Positions 43,596-51,646 of a stretch of 64,000 nt of DNA are shown here, one piece after another. The notes under the pieces were generated by a model. It was not told where the DNA came from. It saw nothing but the letters and a program-made list of their open reading frames with translations, and did not search any database. Location of the stretch: positions 1-64,000 of the forward strand of contig NZ_FNQZ01000014.1 of NCBI RefSeq assembly GCF_900107545.1, written 5' to 3'. Made by a program: the position numbers and the translations under genes. Position 1 is the stretch's first letter, and each line of letters starts with the position of its first letter. This DNA is from Pseudobutyrivibrio sp. ACV-2. Lineage in GTDB: Bacteria; Bacillota; Clostridia; Lachnospirales; Lachnospiraceae.

Positions 43596-44120
43596 ATGAC
43601 AATAAAAGAGCTAGATTATAAGGAATTTAAAAACAAGAAATATCATGCGGATATCAAAACATACAGGGTGCTATCCATAGAGCCATCAGAGCAAGGTTTT
43701 TCTCTGAAATGGACCCAACTGGATGAAGAAATAGTGATGCCATTAGATGATGATATCTTTTCTGACTGGCTTGAAAATCCAAAGGCTTTTGGAGCATATG
43801 AAGGCAATAGTCTCGTTGGCCTTGTGGAGGGATTTTTGGAGCAGTGGAATAACAGATATCGTATAACCAATATTTGTGTTTTTGATGACTCTAATCGCAG
43901 AGCGGGTGTGGGAACAGCATTACTAGAGCATATTTTACAAGAAGCCAAGACCAGTGGTGCAAGAATGGCTGTATTAGAAACTCAGAGTTTTAATCATACG
44001 GCAATTGAGTTTTACAAAAAGCATGGTTTTGAAATTATTGGCTTTGATAGATATGCATACTCAAATAAAGGCCCTGAAGAAAATAATATGAGAATCGAGA
44101 TGGGCGCAAAATTGGTGTAG
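43596..44120 (+). CDS. GNAT-family N-acetyltransferase (streptothricin acetyltransferase-like)
   Basis: 174 residues. The N-terminal extension (MTIKELDYKEF...YRVLSIEPSEQGFSLKWTQL) and core (ITNICVFDDSNRRAGVGTALLEHIL, motif B TAIEFYKKHGFEIIGFD) recall the Sat group that acetylates streptothricin. The resemblance is by pattern only. GGTGG precedes the ATG. Confidence 0.8.
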   Translation: MTIKELDYKEFKNKKYHADIKTYRVLSIEPSEQGFSLKWTQLDEEIVMPLDDDIFSDWLENPKAFGAYEGNSLVGLVEGFLEQWNNRYRITNICVFDDSNRRAGVGTALLEHILQEAKTSGARMAVLETQSFNHTAIEFYKKHGFEIIGFDRYAYSNKGPEENNMRIEMGAKLV

Positions 44121-44202
44121 AACAGGGGTAAATTAGTGTATTTGAACCGGCTTCTGCATAAGTGATATAGAATGATTCAATAACTAGTTAGGGACATACA
44201 AT

Positions 44203-44644
44203 ATGATAAGAAAAGCAGAGAAAAAAAGATTTATCCAGGATTGCGGAGATTCTGGTTTTTGTAAAAAGAGTAAAGTACAGAGCGATATTTCAAAATGATG
44301 CAGTCTCATTTGGTGATTTACAGGTAATCAAAGTTGTAGAGGAATATGATAAACCCGAAATTCTTGATAACATTTGGGTAGATGATGATGGCATCGTTAA
44401 GGGGATGATTCACATAGAAGGCAATCAGATTGCAGAACTTTATGTGGATTACTTTTTCTGGAATCAGGGGATTGGTGCAAAACTAATTGAGTTCGCTAAG
44501 GATGAATATGATGTTTCTTTTCTGTGGACCTTGGAAAAGATCACTGATGCAATAAGGTTTTATGAGTCCCATGGATTTACATTAAATGGGCAAAGAAAAT
44601 TTGAGGAAGGTACTACTGAATATCTGGTTATGTTGGAGAGATAA
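44203..44644 (+). pseudogene. GNAT acetyltransferase with a single-base frameshift in a poly-A run
   Basis: The frame from the ATG at 44203 (MIRKAEK) breaks at a run of seven As, 44221-44227. Removing one A restores DLSRIAEILVFVKRVKYRAI and continues without interruption through IHIEGNQIAELYVDYFFWNQ to the stop at 44644. The rest of the protein is intact. It may be a true frameshift, a slippage-prone phase-variable gene or a sequencing error. Confidence 0.75.
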
Positions 44645-44664
44645 CTTCAGATTTTGACGCAGTT

Positions 44665-44911
44665 TACGGAATTTTTAGTGATTATGAGCCGATATTACGT
44701 AGTTGTATTTCTTATTTTGTAATTGATTACGGAATAGTCAACAGATAGTGGCCTTTGTTCCGTAGGATTTTAGTTATTGCCTTGATTTGGAATGAGCGAA
44801 TGTAGGAATTCCTACGGTAATTAGCGAGAAAACATGCATTATTCCGTAACTGATTCATAATTTAGAAATTTGGCTACGGAAAAATAAGAGAAAAAACTAC
44901 GATGTTCCGTA
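44665..44911. repeat. Array 3: eight alternating TACGGA / TCCGTA sites, period 63 bp
   Basis: TACGGA starts at 44665, 44728, 44813 (TACGGT) and 44875; TCCGTA at 44696 (degenerate, TACGTA), 44759, 44843 and 44906. Each pair is 30-31 apart and repeats are 63, 85 and 62 bp apart. The long step, 22 bp extra, is between units 2 and 3, the midpoint. The wider core is TTACGGAA and its complement. The centre also holds a 14-bp palindrome GTAGGAATTCCTAC (44802-44815). The sequence between sites is unique. Confidence 0.8.
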
Positions 44912-45013
44912 AATCAAAGATTTATAGTCAGTAAAGATAATTTCTTGACATAAGTAGATATGACATATTTTAAAGCAGTAAATAAGAAAATCGAGATTTT
45001 GAGGAGCTAGCAT

Positions 45014-45124
45014 ATGATAAATTTAAGTTTTGTAAATATACTATGGACGATTTTTAATATTGCACTATGGATTATAATTATAGCGCTGATTGTTAGATTT
45101 GTTATTAAGCAAATAAAGAAATAA
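45014..45124 (+). CDS. Single-helix membrane peptide
   Basis: 36 residues, with GAGGAG about eight bases before the ATG. One long hydrophobic helix (about 8-29) and a basic end KQIKK. A TTGACA hexamer at 44945-44950 lies upstream, but the -10 is poor. The form resembles small membrane toxins or stress peptides; no sequence family was recognised. It follows array 3. Confidence 0.5.
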   Translation: MINLSFVNILWTIFNIALWIIIIALIVRFVIKQIKK

Positions 45125-45170
45125 TCAACTTCAGATTTGCAAAAAATTAAATTGCGGGATTAGGGATTAA

Positions 45171-45692
45171 ATGGAACAGAGAATAATATTGGAAACAGAA
45201 AGATTGTTTCTTAGAGAAATGACTATGGATGATTTTGATGCATTATATAAAGTCCTTGCGGATAGGGATATCATGCAATATTATCCATATACTTTTGACG
45301 AGAAGAGAGTCAGAGATTGGATTGAAAGAAATATGAACCGGTACCAGGAAAATGGCTTTGGGCTATGGGCTGTATGCTTGAAAGATACCTGTGAAATGAT
45401 TGGAGATTGCGGATTAACACTTCAGAATATTGAGGGGGAGATGCTCCCTGAGATTGGTTATCACATTCGCGCTGATTATCAGCGTAAGGGTTATGCCAAG
45501 GAAGCGGCAGCTGCTGTTAGAGACTGGGCATTTGCTAACACGGATTACCCAGCACTTTATTCATATTGCAAATATACCAATGTGGGTTCCTATAAGACGG
45601 CAGAATCCATAGGCATGCATTTTGAGAAGGAATATCCCGACCCTGATAATAAAATAACTCATGTGTCGGTAATCTTTCGCGATGGTCGCTAA
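45171..45692 (+). CDS. GNAT-family N-acetyltransferase (RimJ/RimL-like)
   Basis: 173 residues, with ILETERLFLREMTMDDFDAL at the start and the core PEIGYHIRADYQRKGYAKEA, then NVGSYKTAESIGMHFEKEY. This is the subgroup that includes ribosomal-protein acetyltransferases, though many members act on other substrates. The CPBP protease gene follows 26 bases later. Confidence 0.9.
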   Translation: MEQRIILETERLFLREMTMDDFDALYKVLADRDIMQYYPYTFDEKRVRDWIERNMNRYQENGFGLWAVCLKDTCEMIGDCGLTLQNIEGEMLPEIGYHIRADYQRKGYAKEAAAAVRDWAFANTDYPALYSYCKYTNVGSYKTAESIGMHFEKEYPDPDNKITHVSVIFRDGR

Positions 45693-45718
45693 TATAAATA
45701 GATAGGTGAGGATTTAGA

Positions 45719-46468
45719 TTGAGCAAGGTAAGTAAACAATTTTTAATATATACATTTATGATAATGGGTATATGCTGGGGAACCTGTATGATTTGCAGTT
45801 TAAATGGTCTTTCCTTAAAAAGGGACTATTTCTTGTATATTCCATATATGCTTGGTGGTTGGTCGCCCACCATCGCGTCGTACATTGTCTTAAAGAAAAA
45901 TGGCAGAGTGAATAATTTCAAGGAATGGCTGAAAAATGTGTTTGATTTCAACCATGGATTAAAGGCATATTTGCTGGTGGTACTTTTGGCAGTTTTATAT
46001 GTATTGCCCCAGTGTATTGTTTCAGGCTATGAGAAAGGTGAACCAATTTACATAATGTTTCTTGCGATACCACTGATGCTATTGGGTGGAGGTCTGGAAG
46101 AAGCTGGATGGCGCTATATTCTTCAACCTGAACTGGAAGAAAAATGTCATTATCTTGTGGCAACAATTATAGTCGCGCTAATATGGTGGCTATGGCATTT
46201 CCCTTTGTTCCACATAAGTGGTGTGGGACAGGAAGGCCAGAACTACCTCGCCTTTGGATTTGGCGTCTTTGGAATGTCATTTGCATTGGCCTGCGTCAGA
46301 AAATGTACTAAGAGCGTGGGGCTATGTGTTTTGTTGCATTGTTTGGTTAATGCTTCAGGAGCAAGCTTCAAAATCAATGATACTATTGTAGGTAATGCTG
46401 TGATGGCTGCAGTTATGATTATTATCACATTGCCTATCGTATATACGAATAAGGAGAAACAATGTTAG
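45719..46468 (+). CDS. CPBP-family intramembrane metalloprotease
   Basis: 249 residues starting at a TTG at 45719 after GAGG. Seven or eight hydrophobic segments with GGLEEAGWRYIL (EExxxR-type motif), WWLWHFPLFH and LLHCLVNASG. A second CPBP protein of the window, distinct from that at 22075. It overlaps the next GNAT gene by seven bases, so the two are translationally coupled. Confidence 0.85.
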   Translation: MSKVSKQFLIYTFMIMGICWGTCMICSLNGLSLKRDYFLYIPYMLGGWSPTIASYIVLKKNGRVNNFKEWLKNVFDFNHGLKAYLLVVLLAVLYVLPQCIVSGYEKGEPIYIMFLAIPLMLLGGGLEEAGWRYILQPELEEKCHYLVATIIVALIWWLWHFPLFHISGVGQEGQNYLAFGFGVFGMSFALACVRKCTKSVGLCVLLHCLVNASGASFKINDTIVGNAVMAAVMIIITLPIVYTNKEKQC

Positions 46469-46899
46469 AAGTAAAATGTTCAGAGGATTATGCTGTAATT
46501 AAAGATTTGTTCACTGAGTATTCGCAGATAAAAGGTGCGGAGGGATGCTTTGTTTCTTTTGATAAAGAGTTAACAGATTTAAAAGGGTTTTACAAAGATG
46601 GAGCAATTCTTGTTGGATATGAAGATGGTGAACCTGTAGGCTGTATAGCGATTAGGAAAATAGATGTAAAGACATGCGAAGGTAAGAGACTATTTATAAA
46701 ACCAGAATATCGTGGTAAAGGCTATGCAAGGATTCTACTTAATTCAATGCTGGAACAGGCGCGCAGTCTGGGTTACGAACTATTCACATTTACTACTAAG
46801 CCAGATGTAATGAAAACAGCCTATGAATTATATAAACGAATGAATTTTGAAGAAACAGGATTTAATGATGGAGTTGTCTCAATGAGAATGTCATTGTAG
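46462..46899 (+). CDS. GNAT-family N-acetyltransferase
   Basis: 145 residues; AAGGAG inside the CPBP gene precedes the ATG. The core is KRLFIKPEYRGKGYARILL and motif B KTAYELYKRMNFEETGF. Coupled translation with the CPBP protease suggests one functional unit with it. Substrate unknown. Confidence 0.88.
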   Translation: MLEVKCSEDYAVIKDLFTEYSQIKGAEGCFVSFDKELTDLKGFYKDGAILVGYEDGEPVGCIAIRKIDVKTCEGKRLFIKPEYRGKGYARILLNSMLEQARSLGYELFTFTTKPDVMKTAYELYKRMNFEETGFNDGVVSMRMSL

Positions 46900-46900
46900 T

Positions 46901-47233
46901 AAGCAAGAAGAAATTAGAGCTCAGGCAAGACCTGGTATTGAACCAATAGACGTTTCCAACTACGATTCAATAATTCTTATTTATTCATTATGGTGGGGCT
47001 CTATCCCAATGCCTGTGGCAACTTTTTTGGAGAACAATGACTTCGACGGAAAGACAATCTATCTAATCATAACCCATGGAAATAGTGGATACGGAAATAC
47101 GATATCAGAGATAGAGGAGCTTTGCCCAACTGCAGAAGTTGTACCAGGAGCTAGCATCTATTGCGAGGATATCCCTGATGCAGGAGACCAGCTGGCAGAG
47201 TTGATAAATAGTTGGAATATGGGAAATAAATAG
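46901..47233 (+). pseudogene. Flavodoxin lacking its N-terminus
   Basis: The frame is open directly after the GNAT stop: IEPIDVSNYDSIILIYSLWW, then DGKTIYLIITHGNSGYGNTI and a normal C-terminus. This is the second half of a flavodoxin, with the FMN-contacting WWG loop and the SGYGNT loop, but strand 1 and the phosphate loop are missing. A deletion has fused it to the GNAT gene's end. Confidence 0.7.
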
Positions 47234-47247
47234 TTTGGAGGATAATA

Positions 47248-48087
47248 ATGAAATTTAGCGATAGCTGTGCAAAGTGTATGTATGACAGACAGATGGCGAA
47301 GACGGACAACGAGGCATACTTGTCAGAAGTGAAGGCTGTTCTTGATAATAGAACGGAAGATGTGACCAGCCCACAACTTGTGGCAGAGTTTAACAAGATA
47401 CATGAGAAGTATCTAGGTCCTCTTCCAGACTTCAAGGAAGAAAAGAAAAAATACAATGATCTGGTTCTTTCAATGGAAGCAGATTTGCGTAAAGAAATTG
47501 AGGAGAACTCAGATCCGCTTGCAACAGCTATTGTAATGTCGAGGATTGGAAACTACATTGACTTTGCTGCCTTGGATAAAGTTGATACAGAAACTTTTCT
47601 TAAACTCTTTGAAGATAAAAAAATGCGTCCAGAGGAAGAGGAGACCTATAAATCTTTTTGCAGCCAGTGTTCAAAAGCAAAATCCTTTTTATTGTTAACA
47701 GATAACTGTGGAGAGATTGTTTTAGACAAGCTTCTCTTGGAGCAGCTAAAGAAAAGCTACCCAAACATAAATGTTACTGTCATGGTCAGAGGCGGAGATG
47801 TATCTAATGATGCTACGCTTGATGATGCAAGATATGTTGGCATAGAAAATGTAGCAAGAGTCATAACCAATGGCGACAAAATCGCGGGTACAGTTTATTC
47901 TATGTTGTCAGAAGAAGCAAAGCAGGCTGTGGACACAGCTGATGTGATTTTCTCGAAGGGCCAGGCAAATTATGAATCCTTTGCTGGAGAAGGAAGACAC
48001 GCCTTTTTTATATTTCTATGTAAATGCAATCTCTTTATAAATCGATTCAATGTTCCTAAGTTAACAGGGATGTTCATAGAAGAGTGA
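47248..48087 (+). CDS. DUF89/ARMT1-like damage-control phosphatase
   Basis: 279 residues. FLLLTDNCGEIVLDKLLLEQL holds the metal-binding Asp-Asn and following Glu; ADVIFSKGQANYESF is the other conserved block with the catalytic Lys. An N-terminal CAKCMYDRQ is typical of the bacterial members. These enzymes remove phosphate from damaged or overflow sugar phosphates. The C-terminus (FIFLCKCNLFINRFNVP) is normal for the family. TTGGAGG precedes the ATG. Confidence 0.85.
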   Translation: MKFSDSCAKCMYDRQMAKTDNEAYLSEVKAVLDNRTEDVTSPQLVAEFNKIHEKYLGPLPDFKEEKKKYNDLVLSMEADLRKEIEENSDPLATAIVMSRIGNYIDFAALDKVDTETFLKLFEDKKMRPEEEETYKSFCSQCSKAKSFLLLTDNCGEIVLDKLLLEQLKKSYPNINVTVMVRGGDVSNDATLDDARYVGIENVARVITNGDKIAGTVYSMLSEEAKQAVDTADVIFSKGQANYESFAGEGRHAFFIFLCKCNLFINRFNVPKLTGMFIEE

Positions 48088-48095
48088 ATCAGTGC

Positions 48096-48136
48096 AAAAC
48101 AGACCTGATTCTGTGAAGATGAGGGTCTGTTTTTTA
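48096..48136 (+). terminator. Intrinsic terminator
   Basis: AAAACAGACCT pairs with GGTCTGTTTT, followed by more Ts. Confidence 0.8.
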
Positions 48137-48343
48137 TTTGGTGATAATATCATAACAGATAGTAGAAGAAACAGCTTTAACGATATCTTTTGCATCTTTA
48201 CCAGAGGCTGCTAATTCTGCAGCATAGAGTACTTGTAGTCCAATACCAGTCGATAGATTAGCAGAGTCTATTACATGCACTCGATTTTCCATCTCTAAGT
48301 CTTCAGCAGCAAGTCGCATATTATTGTAGCACACAGACACCAC
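48134..48343 (-). pseudogene. DegV-family protein fragment
   Basis: About 69 residues, of which RVHVIDSANLSTGIGLQVLY and AAELAASGKDAKDIVKAV are the central block of DegV lipid-binding proteins. A full DegV protein has about 280 residues, so both ends are missing. It sits opposite to its neighbours. Confidence 0.65.
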
Positions 48344-48591
48344 CTGTCCTTGTCATCCTTCAAATCACGACAACGGATGCACTCCCTGCATAGCAAAAAA
48401 TCTAGCACAACGAGAAATTCCAAGCTGCTTTTTTAAGAAAGTTGGTGGCGAAAAGCCAACCAAAGACTGGTATTTTGAAGATTTTGCGAAATCCCAAGGT
48501 ACGGATTTCGCGAAGGCTCTTGATGGGCCGTTTTAGTTTAAAACATATTTTTGCTCAAGCTAATATGTTTTATTTTTTTATTAAATATCAG
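48344..48591. other. Intergenic stretch with two hairpins, no gene seen
   Basis: Apart from the DegV remnant's edge, I see no coding frame. Hairpins: GTTGGTGGC/GCCAAC at 48441-48460, and GCGAAATCC (48486-48494) with GGATTTCGC (48503-48511). The latter resembles the hairpins at the left edge of the window. Confidence 0.4.
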
Positions 48592-48646
48592 TTGACACAG
48601 TGTCAAGATGGTGATATGATGCAATCATCAATTGACACGATGTCAA
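48592..48646 (+). promoter_or_regulatory. Promoter of the aldo/keto reductase with two TetR operators
   Basis: TTGACA (48592-48597), 17 bases, TATGAT (48615-48620). TTGACACAGTGTCAA at 48592-48606 contains the -35; TTGACACGATGTCAA at 48632-48646 covers the early transcript, 40 bp away. A third copy stands before the tetR gene. The repressor would block RNA polymerase at both sites. Confidence 0.8.
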
Positions 48647-48665
48647 CAGAAAGGAGTACAGAAAA

Positions 48666-49604
48666 ATGACAAAAGCATTACCTAAGATCGCACTTGGTGC
48701 ATGGGCATGGGGCAATGATGGAACATTTGGTGGAAGCTTAACAGCTGATTCTCTTAAACCTATATTTGATGCTGCTATGAATAAGGGACTGAATCTCTGG
48801 GATACAGCATATGTATATGGTATGGGAACATCGGAAAAGACTTTGGGAAGCTTTCTAAAAGGTCTTCCAAGAGATTCATATATCATATCAGACAAATTAA
48901 CCCCTCAGTGTATGGATTATTCTTCTAAAACACCAGTTGAGGATATGCTGGATATTGAATATAAGATGCTTGGCATTGATAGTATGGATATATACTGGGT
49001 GCATAATCCTGTAGACGCACCAAAGTGGATTACAGAAGTAGCGAAGCACTTTGAGGGTAAGAATAACGTTCCTGTAATAGGTGTTTCAAATCATAATCTT
49101 GCTGAGATAAAAGAAGCTGACAGAATCTTAAAAGAGTATGGTCTTAGACTTGGTGCAGTACAGAATCACTACAGCTTACTAAATAGATCATCAGAGGATT
49201 CTGGTATCGTTGATTATTGCAAAGAGAATGGCATTCAGTTCTGGGCATACATGGTTCTTGAGCAGGGAGCTCTTTCAGGAAAATATGATACTAAGCATCC
49301 GATGCCTGCAGGCTCAGGAAGGGCAGAGACTTATAATCCTGTACTTGATAAACTTGAGATCATGAACGCAAAGCTTAAGGAAGTGGCAGATAAGTACAAT
49401 GTAGCTCCGGCACAGATTCCCGTTGCATGGGCGATTGCAAAAGGGGCATTACCTATTATCGGTGTTACAAAGGTCAGCCATGTTGAGGATGCTGTGAAAG
49501 CCTGCAATGTAGAGCTTACCCAGGATGAAATAAAGGTACTTGAGAATACAGCAGATAGTCTGGAGTTGAATCTTATCCGTATGTGGGAAAAGAAGATGGA
49601 ATAA
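48666..49604 (+). CDS. Aldo/keto reductase
   Basis: 312 residues, NAD(P)H-dependent TIM-barrel oxidoreductase. The catalytic tetrad is visible: Asp and Tyr in LNLWDTAYVYG, Lys in IISDKL and His in IYWVHNP. The C-terminal VTKVSHVEDAVKACNVELT is the cofactor-side loop. AAAGGAG precedes the ATG, and the promoter is controlled by the TetR protein encoded next. Confidence 0.92.
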   Translation: MTKALPKIALGAWAWGNDGTFGGSLTADSLKPIFDAAMNKGLNLWDTAYVYGMGTSEKTLGSFLKGLPRDSYIISDKLTPQCMDYSSKTPVEDMLDIEYKMLGIDSMDIYWVHNPVDAPKWITEVAKHFEGKNNVPVIGVSNHNLAEIKEADRILKEYGLRLGAVQNHYSLLNRSSEDSGIVDYCKENGIQFWAYMVLEQGALSGKYDTKHPMPAGSGRAETYNPVLDKLEIMNAKLKEVADKYNVAPAQIPVAWAIAKGALPIIGVTKVSHVEDAVKACNVELTQDEIKVLENTADSLELNLIRMWEKKME

Positions 49605-49620
49605 TTTTTTTACCCTGCGA

Positions 49621-49649
49621 TTGACTGCGTGTCAACCAGACGATAATAT
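49621..49649 (+). promoter_or_regulatory. tetR promoter with overlapping operator
   Basis: TTGACT, 17 bases, TAATAT. The -35 is within TTGACTGCGTGTCAA (49621-49635), the third copy of the operator seen at 48592 and 48632, giving autoregulation. Confidence 0.75.
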
Positions 49650-49683
49650 AAAAGTATTGATACACAGTTTAAGGAGAAAAAAC

Positions 49684-50298
49684 ATGGCAGTAGAAAATAA
49701 AGAGACAATTGATAAAAGAAGAGAGGAAATAATGGATGCCTGTGAGAAGCTTTATGAAACAATGGGCTTTCAGAGCATTAACATAAAGGTTATTAGCACA
49801 GAGACCAGCTTTTCCAGACCTTCCATATACAATTATTTCCAGACTAAGGAAGAAATCTTTTTAGGACTTTTGACCCGTGAATATATGAAGTGGAATGAAG
49901 CTCTTAAAAACATTATCGGAAGAAACGCTGATATGGATAAAGATTCCTTGGCGCAAGCAATAGCAAAATCTATGGAAGAACGTAAGACACTTCTGAAAAT
50001 TTCTGCCATGAATCTGTATGAGATAGAGGAAAATAGTAGGGAAGAACTTCTTGTTGACTACAAGAGAACTTTCAAGAATTCGATAGAACTTTTTGATGAA
50101 TGCTTAAAAAAACACCTTAAGGTGTCTGATCAAAAGAGCGAACAGATACGATATGCATTCTTCCCATATATGTATGGAATCTATCCATACTCATATCCTA
50201 CAGATAAACAGATATCTGCAATGGATGAGGTAAAGCTCTCTCATATGGATACGACAATTTATGAAATGACGTATCAGTTTTTGACGCTGATTTTATGA
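49684..50298 (+). CDS. TetR-family transcriptional regulator
   Basis: 204 residues from the ATG at 49684, with AAGGAG upstream. The N-terminal helix-turn-helix spans about 10-55 (EIMDACEKLYETMGFQSINI, SRPSIYNYFQTKEEIFL). The C-terminal domain is all-helical and binds the inducer. The palindromes TTGACACNRTGTCAA at both promoters are its probable sites. Targets: the aldo/keto reductase and itself, and likely the following oxidoreductase genes. Confidence 0.9.
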   Translation: MAVENKETIDKRREEIMDACEKLYETMGFQSINIKVISTETSFSRPSIYNYFQTKEEIFLGLLTREYMKWNEALKNIIGRNADMDKDSLAQAIAKSMEERKTLLKISAMNLYEIEENSREELLVDYKRTFKNSIELFDECLKKHLKVSDQKSEQIRYAFFPYMYGIYPYSYPTDKQISAMDEVKLSHMDTTIYEMTYQFLTLIL

Positions 50299-50320
50299 TT
50301 TAAGAAAGAAGGAATTTAAA

Positions 50321-50863
50321 ATGAAGAAAAATATTGGAGCAACACTTGCATTATATCCATCACCTGTAATTGTAGTAGGAGCAATGGTTGATGGCAAACC
50401 TAATTGGACACTTGTAGCACATGCTGGAACAGTGGCACATAGTCACCTTATGGTTTCCATGGTTCAAGCACACTACACAAATAAGGGTATCCGTGAAAAC
50501 AAAATGTTTTCAGTAAATGTGGTAGACGAATCTTGGCTTAAGGAAGCTGACAGAATGGGTGTCATCTCAGGAAATAAGGAAGATAAGTCGGATGCATTTA
50601 AATATACCGTTGGAGAAAACGGTGCTCCACTTATTGATGATGCAAAGGTATCCATTGAGTGTGAGATGGATTATAACTACGAGCTTGAGAATTTTGATAA
50701 TTTCATCGGAAAGATTCTTGCTACTTACGCAGATGAAACTGTCTTAAACGAGGCAGGTAAGATTGATTATCACGTATTTAAGCCTGTGCTCTTTGAGTTC
50801 CCTACGTATGAATATTTTGTAACAGGTGAAAAAGTTGGTAACTGTGCAAAGATGAATCAGTAA
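50321..50863 (+). CDS. Flavin reductase-like FMN-binding protein
   Basis: 180 residues of the flavin reductase-like family. The sequence ALYPSPVIVVGAMVDGKPNW (substrate strand), AHAGTVAHSHLMVSM and IRENKMFSVNVVDES is characteristic. It binds FMN and probably supplies reduced flavin. It starts 22 bases after tetR and shares its transcript. Confidence 0.87.
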   Translation: MKKNIGATLALYPSPVIVVGAMVDGKPNWTLVAHAGTVAHSHLMVSMVQAHYTNKGIRENKMFSVNVVDESWLKEADRMGVISGNKEDKSDAFKYTVGENGAPLIDDAKVSIECEMDYNYELENFDNFIGKILATYADETVLNEAGKIDYHVFKPVLFEFPTYEYFVTGEKVGNCAKMNQ

Positions 50864-50963
50864 TTATAAAGCAGAAGCTGTTATCATCGGATATGGTGGT
50901 ATTTGCTACATTATGATGAGCATTACAGTCAATTTACGTATAAGAAAATAAGAGAGGTGCCAA

Positions 50964-51632
50964 ATGAAGAAAATAATTTCAATGTTACTTATCTCAGTAT
51001 TTACTGTATTAGGACTTGTTGGATGTGGTGAGGGATCATCGAATAATGAAACTGTGTCTACTACAGAGATAAGTGACGCAGAGACCTCTACTGTCACCGA
51101 TGAAGTAGAAACAAGTGATATAAAGGATACAGTAGATGAAAGCGCTGATGAAAAAATGCTTGTAATATATTTTTCTGCTACAGGAACAACTAAGGGTATA
51201 GCTGAAAAGATTGCTTCAGTTACAGGAGCAGATTTATATGAGATTGTGCCTAAAGAACCATATACTGATGAGGACTTAAAATATAGTGACGATAGCAGTC
51301 GTGCTACAGTAGAGCAAAATGACCCAGATGTAAGACCTGAATATGAAGATATACAGGTGGATATTGAGAATGATTATTCTACCATTTTCATTGGCTATCC
51401 AATATGGTGGGGTCAGGAACCACGAATTATGGATACCTTTGTTGAAAGCTATAATTTTGAAGGAAAAACTATCATACCATTCTGTACTTCAGGAAGTAGT
51501 GGTATCGAGAGTAGTAGCGCAAACCTGGTAGAAAAAGCCGGAACAGGAAACTGGCTATCTGGAAACAGATTTAGTGGAAGTGCCACAGAAGATGAGATAA
51601 AAAATTGGATATCAGGATTAGAACTTGATTAG
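50964..51632 (+). CDS. Flavodoxin-domain lipoprotein
   Basis: 222 residues. A lipobox (LVGC, Cys21) and a Thr/Ser/Glu-rich linker (22-62) are followed by a flavodoxin domain (MLVIYFSATGTTKGIAEKIA, IGYPIWWGQEPRIMDTF, CTSGSSGIESS). The flavodoxin is therefore attached outside the membrane, which suggests extracytoplasmic electron transfer. AGAGAGGTG precedes the ATG. Confidence 0.9.
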   Translation: MKKIISMLLISVFTVLGLVGCGEGSSNNETVSTTEISDAETSTVTDEVETSDIKDTVDESADEKMLVIYFSATGTTKGIAEKIASVTGADLYEIVPKEPYTDEDLKYSDDSSRATVEQNDPDVRPEYEDIQVDIENDYSTIFIGYPIWWGQEPRIMDTFVESYNFEGKTIIPFCTSGSSGIESSSANLVEKAGTGNWLSGNRFSGSATEDEIKNWISGLELD

Positions 51633-51646
51633 AAGGAGTGAGAAAC

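Noticed and set aside
20236-44940. Integron cassette region with attC sites
   Set aside because: Many single-gene units suggested it, but there is no integrase and the repeat arrays do not resemble attC structure.
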